A stretch of DNA of 64,000 nucleotides from Pelagerythrobacter marensis (GCF_036700095.1 NZ_CP144918.1:1923001-1987000), one strand, 5' to 3'. Shown: positions 49,357-58,180, numbered from the stretch's first letter. Notes: generated by a model from the letters alone, not told the origin. Numbers and translations: made by a program.

Positions 49357-49746
49357 TCAGACGGTGGCGTGCAGGCGGTCTTCGAACACGCGTTCCACTT
49401 CCAGCACGAGGTCGCGCAAGTGGAACGGTTTCGACAGCACTTTCGCCTGCGGCTGGTCGCGGCTGGCCTTCAGCGTGACGGCGGCAAAACCGGTGATGAA
49501 CATGACCTTGGTGCGCGGGCTGATCTCGTTGCACCGCTGGGCCAGCTCGATCCCGTCCATTTCCGGCATCACGATGTCGGACAGGAGCAAGTCGAAGTGC
49601 TGCGATTCGAGCAGTGGAACGGCCTTCGTTCCGCGATCGACCGCCACCACGTCGTATCCGGCATTGTGCAGCGCGCTGGCGAGATAGTCGCGCATGGCCT
49701 CCTCGTCTTCGGCGAGAAGGATTCTGAGGCGGTCGGTCGTGGTCAT
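49357..49746 (-). CDS. cpdR: Single-domain response regulator CpdR
   Basis: The 129-residue protein is a lone receiver domain: acidic LLAEDEEAMRDYLASAL, phospho-acceptor Asp57 in LLSDIVMPEMDG, a FITGFAA segment and the SKPFHLRDLV lysine. Length and sequence fit CpdR, which in its unphosphorylated form primes ClpXP to destroy CtrA-pathway proteins and is itself controlled by CckA. cpdR opposite an N-formylglutamate amidohydrolase gene is a familiar arrangement in alphaproteobacteria. An RcdA-type gene is 1.2 kb away. Confidence 0.87.
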   Translation of the reverse strand: MTTTDRLRILLAEDEEAMRDYLASALHNAGYDVVAVDRGTKAVPLLESQHFDLLLSDIVMPEMDGIELAQRCNEISPRTKVMFITGFAAVTLKASRDQPQAKVLSKPFHLRDLVLEVERVFEDRLHATV

Positions 49747-49842
49747 GCCCTCGGCCCTATCGCAGCCCGCTTAAGAAATCTTTCGCCGCGTCGAGACTGC
49801 CCTGCTTTGACACAGGATCGTCAATTGTCGACAAGGGGCGGC

Positions 49843-50796
49843 ATGAACGGTCAGCGATCTGCGTCGGATCCGGGGGGCACCGTGTTCGGCGGGGCGATCC
49901 CGGGAACCGGCGCGGGCGAGCCCGCTTTCGAGCTGCACTTGCCCGCGGACACGCCGATTCCCGTGCTCGTGGCGGCTCCGCACGCGGGCAGGGTCTATCC
50001 GCCGGACCTGTACGAATATATGCGCGATCCCGGATACAGCGCGCCGCGGCTGGAGGATCGCCATGTCGACATCCTGGCGCGCGAGATCGCCGCGGCCACC
50101 GGCGCGGGCCTCCTCGTCGCCCATGCACCGCGCGCCATGCTCGACCTCAACCGTGCCTGCGACGACGTCGACTGGTCGATGGTGCGCGGGCCGGCGCCCG
50201 GCCCCGTGCGCCATTCGCTGCACAACCGGCGGTCGCGCAGCGGGCTGGGGCTGGTGCCCCGGCGGCTCGGCGGGCTGGGTGAAATCTGGAAGGGGCCGAT
50301 CGCACGGGCCGAACTGGACGCGCGGATCGCGCAGATCCATCGGCCCTACCATCGGGCGCTGGCCGGCGCGCTGGATAGCCTGCGCGACCGCTGGGGGGCG
50401 GCGCTGCTGCTCGATCTGCATTCGATGCCGCCGCTGAGGCCCAGGGTTCCGGGCGATCGGCCGGCGGAATTCGTCGTCGGCGACCGCTTCGGCGCGGCCT
50501 GCGATCACGCGCTGTCGGCGCAGGCCCTGGCCTACCTGGCGCGGTGCGACCGGCGCGCGGCGCACAATCGCCCCTATGCCGGCGGGTATATCCTCGATCG
50601 CCATGCCGCCCCGCGGCGCGGCCTGCACGCCATCCAGCTGGAGCTGTGCCGCACGACCTATCTCGACGCGGCTTTCGCCGAGCCTTCGGCGCGGGCGCCG
50701 GCGATCGTCCGCCTGCTGACCGGCCTGGTGCGCGAACTGGGCGATGCGGTCGCGGCGCTGGGGCGCGGCACCGCGCAGCCGCTGGCCGCCGAATAG
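49843..50796 (+). CDS. N-formylglutamate amidohydrolase family protein
   Basis: The 317-residue protein has the family blocks VLVAAPHAGRVYP, EDRHVDILAREIA, APRAMLDLNRACDDVDW, LLLDLHSMPPL and the late RGLHAIQLELCRTTYLD. It would hydrolyse N-formyl-glutamate (histidine breakdown) or a related N-acyl amino acid; no hut genes are near. The ATG at 49843 has GGGG close upstream and gives a normal length. Its end is next to a large palindrome. Confidence 0.87.
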   Translation: MNGQRSASDPGGTVFGGAIPGTGAGEPAFELHLPADTPIPVLVAAPHAGRVYPPDLYEYMRDPGYSAPRLEDRHVDILAREIAAATGAGLLVAHAPRAMLDLNRACDDVDWSMVRGPAPGPVRHSLHNRRSRSGLGLVPRRLGGLGEIWKGPIARAELDARIAQIHRPYHRALAGALDSLRDRWGAALLLDLHSMPPLRPRVPGDRPAEFVVGDRFGAACDHALSAQALAYLARCDRRAAHNRPYAGGYILDRHAAPRRGLHAIQLELCRTTYLDAAFAEPSARAPAIVRLLTGLVRELGDAVAALGRGTAQPLAAE

Positions 50797-50800
50797 AGTC

Positions 50801-50921
50801 GTTTTCGGCAAAGTGAAGCGGCACCGGCCCGCACCCCCACCCGGCCACCCAACGGCAGGGTATTCTATGGGTGGCCGGGTGGGGGTGCGGGCCGGTGCCG
50901 CTTCAGCCTTTTGCCGAAAAC
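50801..50921. repeat. Giant near-perfect inverted repeat between convergent genes
   Basis: The left arm (50801-50851) and right arm (50868-50921) are reverse complements over about 51 bases, with one small length difference (AAAG against AAAAGGC near the outer end). They flank a 16-base loop (50852-50867). The outer ends read GTTTTCGGC and GCCGAAAAC. The element spans the whole gap between the amidohydrolase stop (50796) and the rcdA-like stop (50926). There is no T run after either arm, so it is not a classical terminator. Confidence 0.92.
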
Positions 50922-50925
50922 GCCG

Positions 50926-51387
50926 CTAGGTTTCGCCGACCGCCCGGCCGAGCCTTTCGCGCAGCCGCAGGACGGCCGCGGGCCGCATTTCGAAGCTGTC
51001 GCGCCAGGCCCGGTCGAGCCTTGCGATTCGGGCATGGAGTCTTTCGCTGGTGCGGATCAGGTCGCAGATCTGCGCGGGGAGGTAGCAGAGATTGTCCGGG
51101 TCCGCGGGCCGGTCGGGCGGCAGCGTGCCGTAGCGGCGCAGCTGGAACTCGCTCATCTCGCCGTTGAAATGCGCGCGCCGGTTGAGCAGCCAGGCCAGCG
51201 CATGCATCACCCTGGTGGTGGTGCGCAGCCCCTCCACCGACAGGGCAATGCGCGCGAAATCGTGTTCGTGCTTGGGCAGGCAGCCTTGCGACAGGTCGAA
51301 CGTGGCGCGGACTTCGTCCGCCAGCAACAGCGCCTCTTCGTAAAGCGCCTCGATGATCGTCCGGCTGATATCCGCATGCGTGCCCAT
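50926..51387 (-). CDS. rcdA: RcdA-like (DUF1465) protein
   Basis: The 153-residue all-helical protein has no signal peptide. Features are FDLSQGCLPKHEHDFARIALSVEGLRTTTRVMHALAWLLNRRAHF and GEMSEFQLRRYG. The central EGLRxTTRxMxxxxWLLxxRA pattern resembles RcdA (DUF1465) of Caulobacter, an adaptor that delivers CtrA to ClpXP together with CpdR and PopA. Finding it 1.2 kb from cpdR supports the call. Similarity is judged by eye, so the symbol is tentative. The 3' end faces the giant inverted repeat. Confidence 0.65.
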   Translation of the reverse strand: MGTHADISRTIIEALYEEALLLADEVRATFDLSQGCLPKHEHDFARIALSVEGLRTTTRVMHALAWLLNRRAHFNGEMSEFQLRRYGTLPPDRPADPDNLCYLPAQICDLIRTSERLHARIARLDRAWRDSFEMRPAAVLRLRERLGRAVGET

Positions 51388-51519
51388 CGCGGCATAGCGC
51401 TAACGCAGCGGCGCGCGCGCCGCCAGTCGTCGCTTGCGGGTTATCCCACGCCGGATGGGCGTGTCTCGTGCCGGGACGGCGCATTCGGGCCCCAGTCGCC
51501 GCGCTCCGCCGGGGGCGGT

Positions 51520-51717
51520 TCAGGCGATGATGTCGGGCAACAGCTCGTCCTCGATCGCGGCGATGCGGTCGCGCAGGCGCAGTTTCTGCTTCTTGAGCCG
51601 GGCGATCTGGAGCTGGTCGGTCGAACCGGCCGCGCGCAAGGCCTCGATCGCGGCATCGAGATCGCGGTGCTCGACCCGCAGGGTCGCCAGCCGTTTGCGC
51701 AGTTCCTGCTCGTTCAT
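51520..51717 (-). CDS. DUF465 (YdcH-like) small coiled-coil protein, copy 1
   Basis: The 65-residue protein is one long helical hairpin (LRKRLATLRVEHRDLDAAIEAL, then a STDQLQIARLKKQKLRLRDRIAAIEDEL segment). The conserved LKKxKLxLKDxI pattern places it in DUF465, whose function is unknown. The ATG at 51717 is chosen over an in-frame GTG 21 bases upstream. It is divergent from a second DUF465 gene and 132 bases upstream of the rcdA-like gene on the same strand. Confidence 0.8.
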   Translation of the reverse strand: MNEQELRKRLATLRVEHRDLDAAIEALRAAGSTDQLQIARLKKQKLRLRDRIAAIEDELLPDIIA

Positions 51718-51886
51718 CCGGGCCCGCTCCGCCGCCACTTCGGTTCGACGCGCCTGTGCCCGGTCTTGTCGAAATGCGCAATCTCGGGGCTTCGCAAGCG
51801 CGTGCGGATGTGGTTCTATAGTCGAACGCGGCTCGTCCGCGAAGACGAGTCGCTGTCCTCACGGTGTTCAACCAAAGGAGAGCCCG

Positions 51887-52042
51887 ATGGTATCGTCTCA
51901 CGTCAACGCCCTGCAAACCAAGCACGCCGGTCTGGAGCAGCGCTTGCGCGCCGAGCTTAACCGGCCATCACCCGACGCGGCGACGATTCAGGCGATCAAA
52001 CGGCAGAAGCTCAGGATCAAGGAAGAGCTGTCGGCCATCTGA
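51887..52042 (+). CDS. DUF465 small protein, copy 2
   Basis: The 51-residue protein has the same helical-hairpin plan as copy 1 on the other strand (LQTKHAGLEQRLRAELNRPSPDAATIQAIKRQKLRIKEEL). AAAGGAG lies 6-7 bases before the ATG, a near-perfect ribosome binding site. The product is short but matches DUF465 closely at KRQKLRIKEEL. It lies about 95 bases upstream of ptsP. Confidence 0.8.
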   Translation: MVSSHVNALQTKHAGLEQRLRAELNRPSPDAATIQAIKRQKLRIKEELSAI

Positions 52043-52137
52043 AAACGACCGGCGTCGGCGACCGCGAAACGCGCCGACGCCGCAATTCGGCAACGAACCG
52101 CGTTTCCCGGCGCGCGCTTTTGGTATAGGCGACTTGC

Positions 52138-54408
52138 ATGAGCGCAGCCGCCGCAGCCCGCCGCATCCTTACCCGCCTGCACGAGGTCATGGCCTCGCGT
52201 CTGCACGCGCAGGGCAAGCTCGATCAGGTCGTCGACATCATCGCCGACTCGCTCGATAGCGAGGTGTGCTCGATCTACCTCCTGCGCGAGGGGATGCTGG
52301 AGCTTTTCGCGACGCATGGCCTCAATGCCGAAGCCGTTCACGTCACGCGCATGGCGATCGGCGAGGGGCTGGTCGGCACGATCGCGGAAAATGTCGAAAC
52401 GCTGAACCTGGCCGAAGCCAAGGCGCACCCCGATTTCCAGTACCGGCCCGAAACGGGGGAGGAAAAATTCCATTCCTTCGCCGGGGTGCCGATCGTCTAT
52501 CGCGAACGGGCGGTGGGGGTTCTGTGCGTGCAACACGTCGACCCCCGCCGGTACGAGGATATCGAGATCGAGGCCCTGCAGACGACCGCGATGGTCCTGT
52601 CGGAGCTGATTTCGAACAACGAGTTGATCGACGAGGAGGAAGCCCGCGGCCTCACCCCCGCCGATACCGGGCCGGCCACGATTTCCGGCCTGCCGCTGGT
52701 CAAGGGGCTGGCCAGCGGCGTGGCCGTCTATCACCAGCCGCGGATTACGATCGACCAGGTCATGGCCGACGATATCGAGGCCGAGCGCCAGCGGGTCTAT
52801 CGCGCGTTCGACAGGATGCGCGACCAGATCGACAGCCTGGCGGACCGGGCGGAGTTCGGCGTCGGCGGCGAACACGAAGAGGTTCTCGAAACCTACAAGA
52901 TGTTCGCTTACGACGAAGGGTGGAGCCGGCGGATAAACGAGGCGATCGATGCCGGGCTGACGGCGGAGGCCGCGATCGAGCGCGTGCAGCAACGCACCCG
53001 GATGCGTATGCGCGAGATCGACGATCCGTTGCTGCAGGACCGGATGCACGATCTGGAAGACCTCGCCAACCGGCTGCTGCGGATCGTGTCGGGCCAGATC
53101 GGGACCGCGGCCAGTCAGGGCCTGCGCGGCGATGCGATCCTGATTGCCAGGAACCTGGGGCCGGCCGAATTGCTCGAATACGACCGGCGGCGGTTGAAGG
53201 GCGTGATTCTGGAAGAAGGATCGCTGACCGCGCACGTCGTGATAGTGGCGCGCGCGATGGGCGTCCCCGTGCTCGGCCGGGTGCGCGGCCTGCGCGGTAT
53301 GGTGCAGGAAGGCGATCTTGTCCTGCTCGACGCCGACAACGGCAATGCCGTCGCTCGCCCGGCGCAGCAGGTGGTCGAAGCGTTTCAGACGCGGTTTGCC
53401 AAATCACGCGAGCGGCAGGCGCTCTATGCCGAGCTGCGCGACGTCGAACCGTTCACCCGCTGCGGGACCCGAATCGAAGTGATGATCAACGCGGGGCTGC
53501 GCGACGACATTTCCGCCCTCCCGCTGGTCGGCGCCGACGGGATCGGCCTGTTCCGCACCGAATTCCAGTTCCTCGTTTCCGCCACTTTGCCGCAGCGCGA
53601 ACGGCAGTTCCGGCTCTATCGCGACGTGCTCGACGCGGCCGGCGATCGCCCGGTGATCTTTCGCACGGTCGACATCGGCGGCGACAAGGCGCTGCCGTAT
53701 TTGCGCGAAAGCGAGTTCGAGAACGACGAGAATCCCGCGATGGGCTGGCGCGCGCTGCGCCTGGCGCTCGAGCGGGAAGGGTTGCTCAAGGTCCAGGCGC
53801 GCGCCCTGCTCGAAGCGGCAGCCGGCCGGGCGCTCTACGTCATGTTTCCGATGGTCAGCGAACCGTGGGAGTTCGATGCGGCGAGGGCGGTGTTCGACAG
53901 TCAGCTTGCGCATTTGCGCCGCAAGAAGAAGCTGTTGCCGGAAGCGATCCGCTACGGAGCCATGCTCGAAGTGCCGGCGCTCGCCGAAGTTCTCGACCAG
54001 TTGCTGCCGCGCATCGCCTTTCTCTCGGTCGGGACCAACGACCTTACCCAGTTCCTCTTCGCGGCCGACCGGGCCAATCCCAAGCTCGCCGAACGCTACG
54101 ACTGGCTGAGCCCGGCGATCCTGCGGTTCCTTCGCCGCATTTCGCTGGCCACCGCAGGGAGCGGGGTGGATCTCGGCGTATGCGGCGAAATGGGCGGGCG
54201 CCGGCTGGAGGCGCTTGCCCTGCTCGGTCTCGGGTTCCGCCGGCTCTCGATCACGCCGGTCGCGGTCGGCCCGATCAAGGAACTGGTGCGCCAGGTCGAT
54301 CTGCGCGAACTGGAAAAGGCGATGCAGGCCTGGCTCTCTGCCCCGCCGCCGGACATGCGCGCCGCGATCACGGCCTGGGCCAGCGAGCGCGGCATCGAAA
54401 CCGACTGA
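52138..54408 (+). CDS. ptsP: PTS-Ntr enzyme I (PtsP) with GAF domain
   Basis: The 756-residue protein has an N-terminal GAF domain (about 15-165) and then the enzyme I domains: phospho-His366 in GSLTAHVVIVARAMGVPVLG, the PEP-binding LFRTEFQFL and FRTVDIGGDK blocks, and active-site Cys682 in VCGEMGGR. It takes phosphate from phosphoenolpyruvate and passes it to HPr or NPr. HPr, EIIA and HprK are about 47 kb away. The GAF domain suggests control by nitrogen signals such as glutamine, as known for PtsP in other alphaproteobacteria. Confidence 0.94.
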   Translation: MSAAAAARRILTRLHEVMASRLHAQGKLDQVVDIIADSLDSEVCSIYLLREGMLELFATHGLNAEAVHVTRMAIGEGLVGTIAENVETLNLAEAKAHPDFQYRPETGEEKFHSFAGVPIVYRERAVGVLCVQHVDPRRYEDIEIEALQTTAMVLSELISNNELIDEEEARGLTPADTGPATISGLPLVKGLASGVAVYHQPRITIDQVMADDIEAERQRVYRAFDRMRDQIDSLADRAEFGVGGEHEEVLETYKMFAYDEGWSRRINEAIDAGLTAEAAIERVQQRTRMRMREIDDPLLQDRMHDLEDLANRLLRIVSGQIGTAASQGLRGDAILIARNLGPAELLEYDRRRLKGVILEEGSLTAHVVIVARAMGVPVLGRVRGLRGMVQEGDLVLLDADNGNAVARPAQQVVEAFQTRFAKSRERQALYAELRDVEPFTRCGTRIEVMINAGLRDDISALPLVGADGIGLFRTEFQFLVSATLPQRERQFRLYRDVLDAAGDRPVIFRTVDIGGDKALPYLRESEFENDENPAMGWRALRLALEREGLLKVQARALLEAAAGRALYVMFPMVSEPWEFDAARAVFDSQLAHLRRKKKLLPEAIRYGAMLEVPALAEVLDQLLPRIAFLSVGTNDLTQFLFAADRANPKLAERYDWLSPAILRFLRRISLATAGSGVDLGVCGEMGGRRLEALALLGLGFRRLSITPVAVGPIKELVRQVDLRELEKAMQAWLSAPPPDMRAAITAWASERGIETD

Positions 54409-54541
54409 CCCGTCGCGCGCCTGCGCCGATCCGTCGCAAAGGCCGGCGGCGCAATCGTCCGGCGCTTGACAGGGTGGCGCGGCGGCCCTTGTCGGGTTAC
54501 AACCAAACGGGCCGCAAAATATCGGGTATTCTAGAGACGGC

Positions 54542-55375
54542 ATGTCGGACGAAACACATGAATCTCCGGGCGAACTGCCGCTGGAGGGCGCTGGGCAACG
54601 CCTCCGCCGTGCGCGCGAGGAAGCGGGCCTGACGGTCGAACAGGTCGCTGCCGAAACGCGCATTCCGCTGCGACACCTCGAAGTGATCGAAGCCGGCGAT
54701 TTCGAGGCGCTGCCGGCCCGCACTTATGCAATCGGTTTCTCGCGCACATATGCCAAGGCGGTCGGGCTCGATCCGTCCGACATCGCGCGCCAGGTGCGCG
54801 AGGAAACCGGCGCCGCCCGAGTGCACGAGCCGGTGCGGAGCAGCAGTTTCGAACCGGGCGATCCGGCGCGCGTGCCGACGCGCGGGCTGGCCTGGCTGAG
54901 CGCCCTGGCCGCGCTGTTGCTGATCGCGGGCGGGTTTGCCTATTTCAGGGACTATTTCTTTCCCGGGGCCGGCCCCGGGCCGATCGCCGTGCCGCAAGAG
55001 GCCGACCGTGCATCGCAGCAGGCCGATGCGGGCCGCGAAGCGCCCGCGCGGCAGCCGGATGCCGCGGCGGGGCCGGTCGTGTTCACCGCGCTGGAAGACG
55101 AAACCTGGGTCAAGTTCTACGATGCCAACGGCGACCAGCTGATGCAGAAGCGGATGGCGGAGGGCGAAACCTACACCGTGCCTGCGGATGCGGAAGGGCC
55201 GCTGATCTGGACCGGACGGCCCTATGCCCTGGCCATCACCGTCGGCGGGCGCAGCGTGCCCAAATTGTCGGAAGTCGACGAAATCGTGCGCGACGTGCCG
55301 GTCAGCGCGGAGGCGCTGCTGGCTCGCGCCGAAGCGGCGGAGGCGGACGATGAAGACGCAGGCGAAGGCGCGTAA
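54542..55375 (+). CDS. rodZ: RodZ-like helix-turn-helix membrane protein
   Basis: The 277-residue protein has an N-terminal helix-turn-helix (about 15-75: GQRLRRAREEAGLTVEQVAAETRIPLRHLEVIE) and a DUF4115 C-terminal domain (about 175-250: DETWVKFYDANGDQLMQKRM). Between them lie a juxtamembrane linker and a membrane helix near 117-137 (LAWLSALAALLLIAGGFAYF). This is the RodZ plan: it binds MreB in the cytoplasm and the elongasome outside. cpoB-like and tilS follow on the same strand. Confidence 0.87.
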   Translation: MSDETHESPGELPLEGAGQRLRRAREEAGLTVEQVAAETRIPLRHLEVIEAGDFEALPARTYAIGFSRTYAKAVGLDPSDIARQVREETGAARVHEPVRSSSFEPGDPARVPTRGLAWLSALAALLLIAGGFAYFRDYFFPGAGPGPIAVPQEADRASQQADAGREAPARQPDAAAGPVVFTALEDETWVKFYDANGDQLMQKRMAEGETYTVPADAEGPLIWTGRPYALAITVGGRSVPKLSEVDEIVRDVPVSAEALLARAEAAEADDEDAGEGA

Positions 55376-55530
55376 GCCGTGTAAAGTTTCCCCCGGTTTA
55401 CCTGTCGTGCGCCTCGACAGCGGGGGCCGATTGGGGCAAAATTTACCATCATTCAGGCGCCATTCGGGAACGGGCTGCCTGATTTGGGGGGCGCTGGACA
55501 GCGCAGTTTGAGGGACAGGAGCGACTTACC

Positions 55531-56481
55531 ATGACCAGCCGCACGGGGCGTGCAATTCTTGGCGTACTGGCAATCGTAACGGTCGGGGCCGGAACGGGGC
55601 CGGCGCTGGCGCAGGATGGCAGCGCCGAAGCGCGGCTGCGCAAGCTGGAGGCCGAAGTGCGGGCCTTGCAGCGCACCGTCTTCCCGGGGCCGGAGGGGCG
55701 CTTCTTCCAGCCCGAGATTTCGGGGGCGAGCCAGTCGCGGGCCAATGCGGGGCAGACGCCCCCGGCCATGCCCTCGACCACGGCGGTGACCGACATTCTC
55801 GCCCGTCTCGACGCGCTGGAGGCGCAGATTCAGTCGCTCACCGCCCAGACGGAAAGCAACGCCAACGCGCTCGGCCAGCTGGAAACGCGCCTCGCCGCGC
55901 TCGAGGTGACCGGCGGCGCCGCGGCCGGGCAGGGCGGCGGATCGACGGCGGCGCAGGACAATCTTTCCGCGATGACCGGCGGCGCTTCCACGCCTGCGGC
56001 CGCCACACCGCCGCCACCGCCGCCGCCCGCAGCCGGGCCGACGGCGGCGCGGCTTGCGGCGGTCCAGGAAATTGCCAAGCCGCAGACCGACGATCCTGGC
56101 GACGACGAATACTCGTACGGCTTCCGTCTCTGGGACGCGGGGTTCTATCCCGAGGCGCAGCAGCAACTGGCGCTGTTCGTCGAGAAATATCCCGATCACT
56201 GGCGGACGACTTATGGCCGGAACCTCCTCGGCCGGGCCTATCTGGATGCGGGCAAGCCCGAAGAGGCCGCGCCGTGGTTCCTCAGGAACTATCAGGCCGA
56301 CAAGCAGGCGGCGCGGGCGCCCGACAGCCTGCTCTATCTTGCCGAGGCGATGATCGCCATCAAGGATACCAGCCGCGCCTGTATCGCGCTGGCCGAATTC
56401 GCCGAGACCTATCCGGCGATCGCGACCGGGCGCCTTTCGGATCAGTATGAAGCGAACCGGCGCAAGGTGAGCTGCAATTGA
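55531..56481 (+). CDS. cpoB: CpoB/YbgF-like periplasmic TPR protein
   Basis: The 316-residue protein has a signal peptide (cut near ALAQD, about residue 28), an N-terminal coiled coil (SAEARLRKLEAEVRALQ and later ILARLDALEAQIQSL), a Pro/Ala-rich linker (about 150-180) and C-terminal TPR repeats (YSYGFRLWDAGFYPEAQQQLALFVEKYP, YLDAGKPEEAAPWFLRNY). This matches CpoB/YbgF, which coordinates Tol-Pal and cell-wall synthesis, although no tol or pal genes are next to it. GGAG precedes the ATG by about 10 bases. Confidence 0.82.
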   Translation: MTSRTGRAILGVLAIVTVGAGTGPALAQDGSAEARLRKLEAEVRALQRTVFPGPEGRFFQPEISGASQSRANAGQTPPAMPSTTAVTDILARLDALEAQIQSLTAQTESNANALGQLETRLAALEVTGGAAAGQGGGSTAAQDNLSAMTGGASTPAAATPPPPPPPAAGPTAARLAAVQEIAKPQTDDPGDDEYSYGFRLWDAGFYPEAQQQLALFVEKYPDHWRTTYGRNLLGRAYLDAGKPEEAAPWFLRNYQADKQAARAPDSLLYLAEAMIAIKDTSRACIALAEFAETYPAIATGRLSDQYEANRRKVSCN

Positions 56482-57436
56482 TAGACCGGTCGATTCCGAC
56501 AGCCTGACGCGCTTCACGGCCGATCTGGCAAACGTCTGGCCCGACCAGGGGACCGGGCGGCTGGGCGTCGCGGTCTCCGGCGGCCCGGACAGCCTGGCAT
56601 TGTTGCTGCTCGCGCACCGGGCGCTGCCGGGCCGGGTCGAAGCGGCGACGGTCGATCACGGGTTGCGGCCCGAAAGCGCGGCAGAGGCGGCGATGGTCGC
56701 CGATGTCTGCCGCGAACTCGGCGTGAGACATGCGACTCTGCCGGTTAGCCTGGACCGGGGAAACGTCCAGGGGCAGGCGCGCGCGGCGCGCTATTCCGCC
56801 CTGACCGGCTGGCTGGGCGAAAGGTCGCTCGACGCGCTGGCCACGGCCCACCATGCCGACGATCAGGCCGAAACGCTGCTGATGCGACTGAACCGCGGCA
56901 GCGGCCTGCCCGGGCTGGCAGGCATCCGTTCCGCCACGCTCCTGCCCGACAGGACGCATTTCGTTGTCCGTCCCCTGCTGGAATGGCGCCGGGCCGAACT
57001 GGCCGCGCTGGTGGAGGCGGCGGGGCTGGAGGCGGCGGACGATCCCAGCAACCGCGATCCGGCCTACGACCGCGCCCGCATCAGGCAAGCGATCGAGGAG
57101 GCCGACTGGCTCGATCCCGTGGCAATCGCGACAAGCGCGCGGTTGCTGGCCGAAGCGGAAGAAGCGATCGAGGCCATGCTGGCGCACGAATTCCAGGTCG
57201 CCGTCGCGACGGAGGACGGGTGCGTGCGCTATCGCCCGGGCGGCCCGCGCCTGATCCGTCACCTTGCGGTGGAACGCATCTTCGGCATGTTTGCGAAACA
57301 TCCGCGCGGCAGCCGGATCGCCGCGCTGGTGAGCGCTCTCGAAGGCGGGGGGAAGGGGAACCTTGCAGGCATTCTCGCCCGCGCGGAGGGGGATTGCTGG
57401 ATCTTCAGCGAGGAGCCCGCCCGGCGATCGGGCTGA
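56477..57436 (+). CDS. tilS: tRNA(Ile)-lysidine synthetase, probable ATT start
   Basis: The 319-residue enzyme changes C34 of tRNA-Ile to lysidine so that it reads AUA. It has the PP-loop SGGPDSLALLLLA, the TVDHGLRPES block and the LATAHHADDQAETLLMRL motif. No ATG, GTG or TTG lies in frame between the upstream in-frame stop (56468-56470) and the PP-loop. ATT 56477 overlaps the cpoB stop (ATTGA) and has AAGGTGA, a perfect anti-Shine-Dalgarno match, six bases upstream. CTG 56504 is the alternative. Its stop directly abuts the convergent transpeptidase gene. Confidence 0.88.
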   Translation: MDRPVDSDSLTRFTADLANVWPDQGTGRLGVAVSGGPDSLALLLLAHRALPGRVEAATVDHGLRPESAAEAAMVADVCRELGVRHATLPVSLDRGNVQGQARAARYSALTGWLGERSLDALATAHHADDQAETLLMRLNRGSGLPGLAGIRSATLLPDRTHFVVRPLLEWRRAELAALVEAAGLEAADDPSNRDPAYDRARIRQAIEEADWLDPVAIATSARLLAEAEEAIEAMLAHEFQVAVATEDGCVRYRPGGPRLIRHLAVERIFGMFAKHPRGSRIAALVSALEGGGKGNLAGILARAEGDCWIFSEEPARRSG

Positions 57437-58180
57437 TCAGATAATGGCTTCGCCCATCTGCAGCGTCTCGCCGCGGGTGATGATCACCTTGTCGCCCTTC
57501 TTCGCCACTGCGAACAGACGGCTGGCCAGTTCGTCCGGGATCGCGATGCACCCGTGGCTGGCATAGCCGTTTTCCACTTCGGAACCGCCGTGGATGGCAA
57601 TGCCGTCGTGCGTCAGGCGCAGCGTCCACGGCATCGGCGCATTGCCGTATTTCTCCGAGACGTTGTGCCGTTCCTTGGAAAGGATCGGGAACGTCCCCAC
57701 CGGCGTGGGGTGCGCGTCGGTCCCCAGCATGGCCGCGGCGGCGCCGATCTCGTAGCCGTCTCGGAAGATCGAAATCACGCGCGCTTCGAGATCGACCGTG
57801 ATGACCAGCGGCCCCGGTGGAACGCCTTCGTCGTCCCAGTGCCATTCGCCATATTTGATCGGGCCGTCGATCGGCAGGATCCGCTTGACGACGAATGCGT
57901 CGGCTTCGGTCGCGGAGGCTGATTGAGGAGCCGGTGCGGAAGCGCTTCCGGCCGTCCCATCGCTCGCGGCAAGCGTCGCCGACGCCTTGCCTTCGGCCGA
58001 TTTCCCGTCGTCCGCTTCGGCCAGCGCCGCCTCGTCGACCGGGATCGCCGTTTCGAGCGATACGGGCGCCGTGTCGCGCGTTTCGCTGCGGGGCCATAAC
58101 CCGCTCGCCAGCATCGCACCGCCGAACAGGAGAACGACTGCGGCGGTCGCGCCGCCGATCCATTTCAGCATCGGGTTCAT
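57437..58180 (-). CDS. L,D-transpeptidase (YkuD family)
   Basis: The 247-residue protein has an N-terminal membrane anchor (about residues 8-28), an acidic Ala/Ser-rich linker (about 32-95) and a YkuD domain with the active site His197 in IAIHGGS and His209/Cys211 in SHGCI. It would make 3-3 cross-links in peptidoglycan or attach proteins to it, in the periplasm. It lies downstream of eda, and its stop codon follows the tilS stop with no gap on the other strand. Confidence 0.9.
   Translation of the reverse strand: MNPMLKWIGGATAAVVLLFGGAMLASGLWPRSETRDTAPVSLETAIPVDEAALAEADDGKSAEGKASATLAASDGTAGSASAPAPQSASATEADAFVVKRILPIDGPIKYGEWHWDDEGVPPGPLVITVDLEARVISIFRDGYEIGAAAAMLGTDAHPTPVGTFPILSKERHNVSEKYGNAPMPWTLRLTHDGIAIHGGSEVENGYASHGCIAIPDELASRLFAVAKKGDKVIITRGETLQMGEAII

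Noticed and set aside
54466-54502. TTGACA upstream of rodZ as a promoter
   Set aside because: No acceptable -10 hexamer lies 16-18 bases downstream; the nearest, TTACAA, is about 25 bases away.
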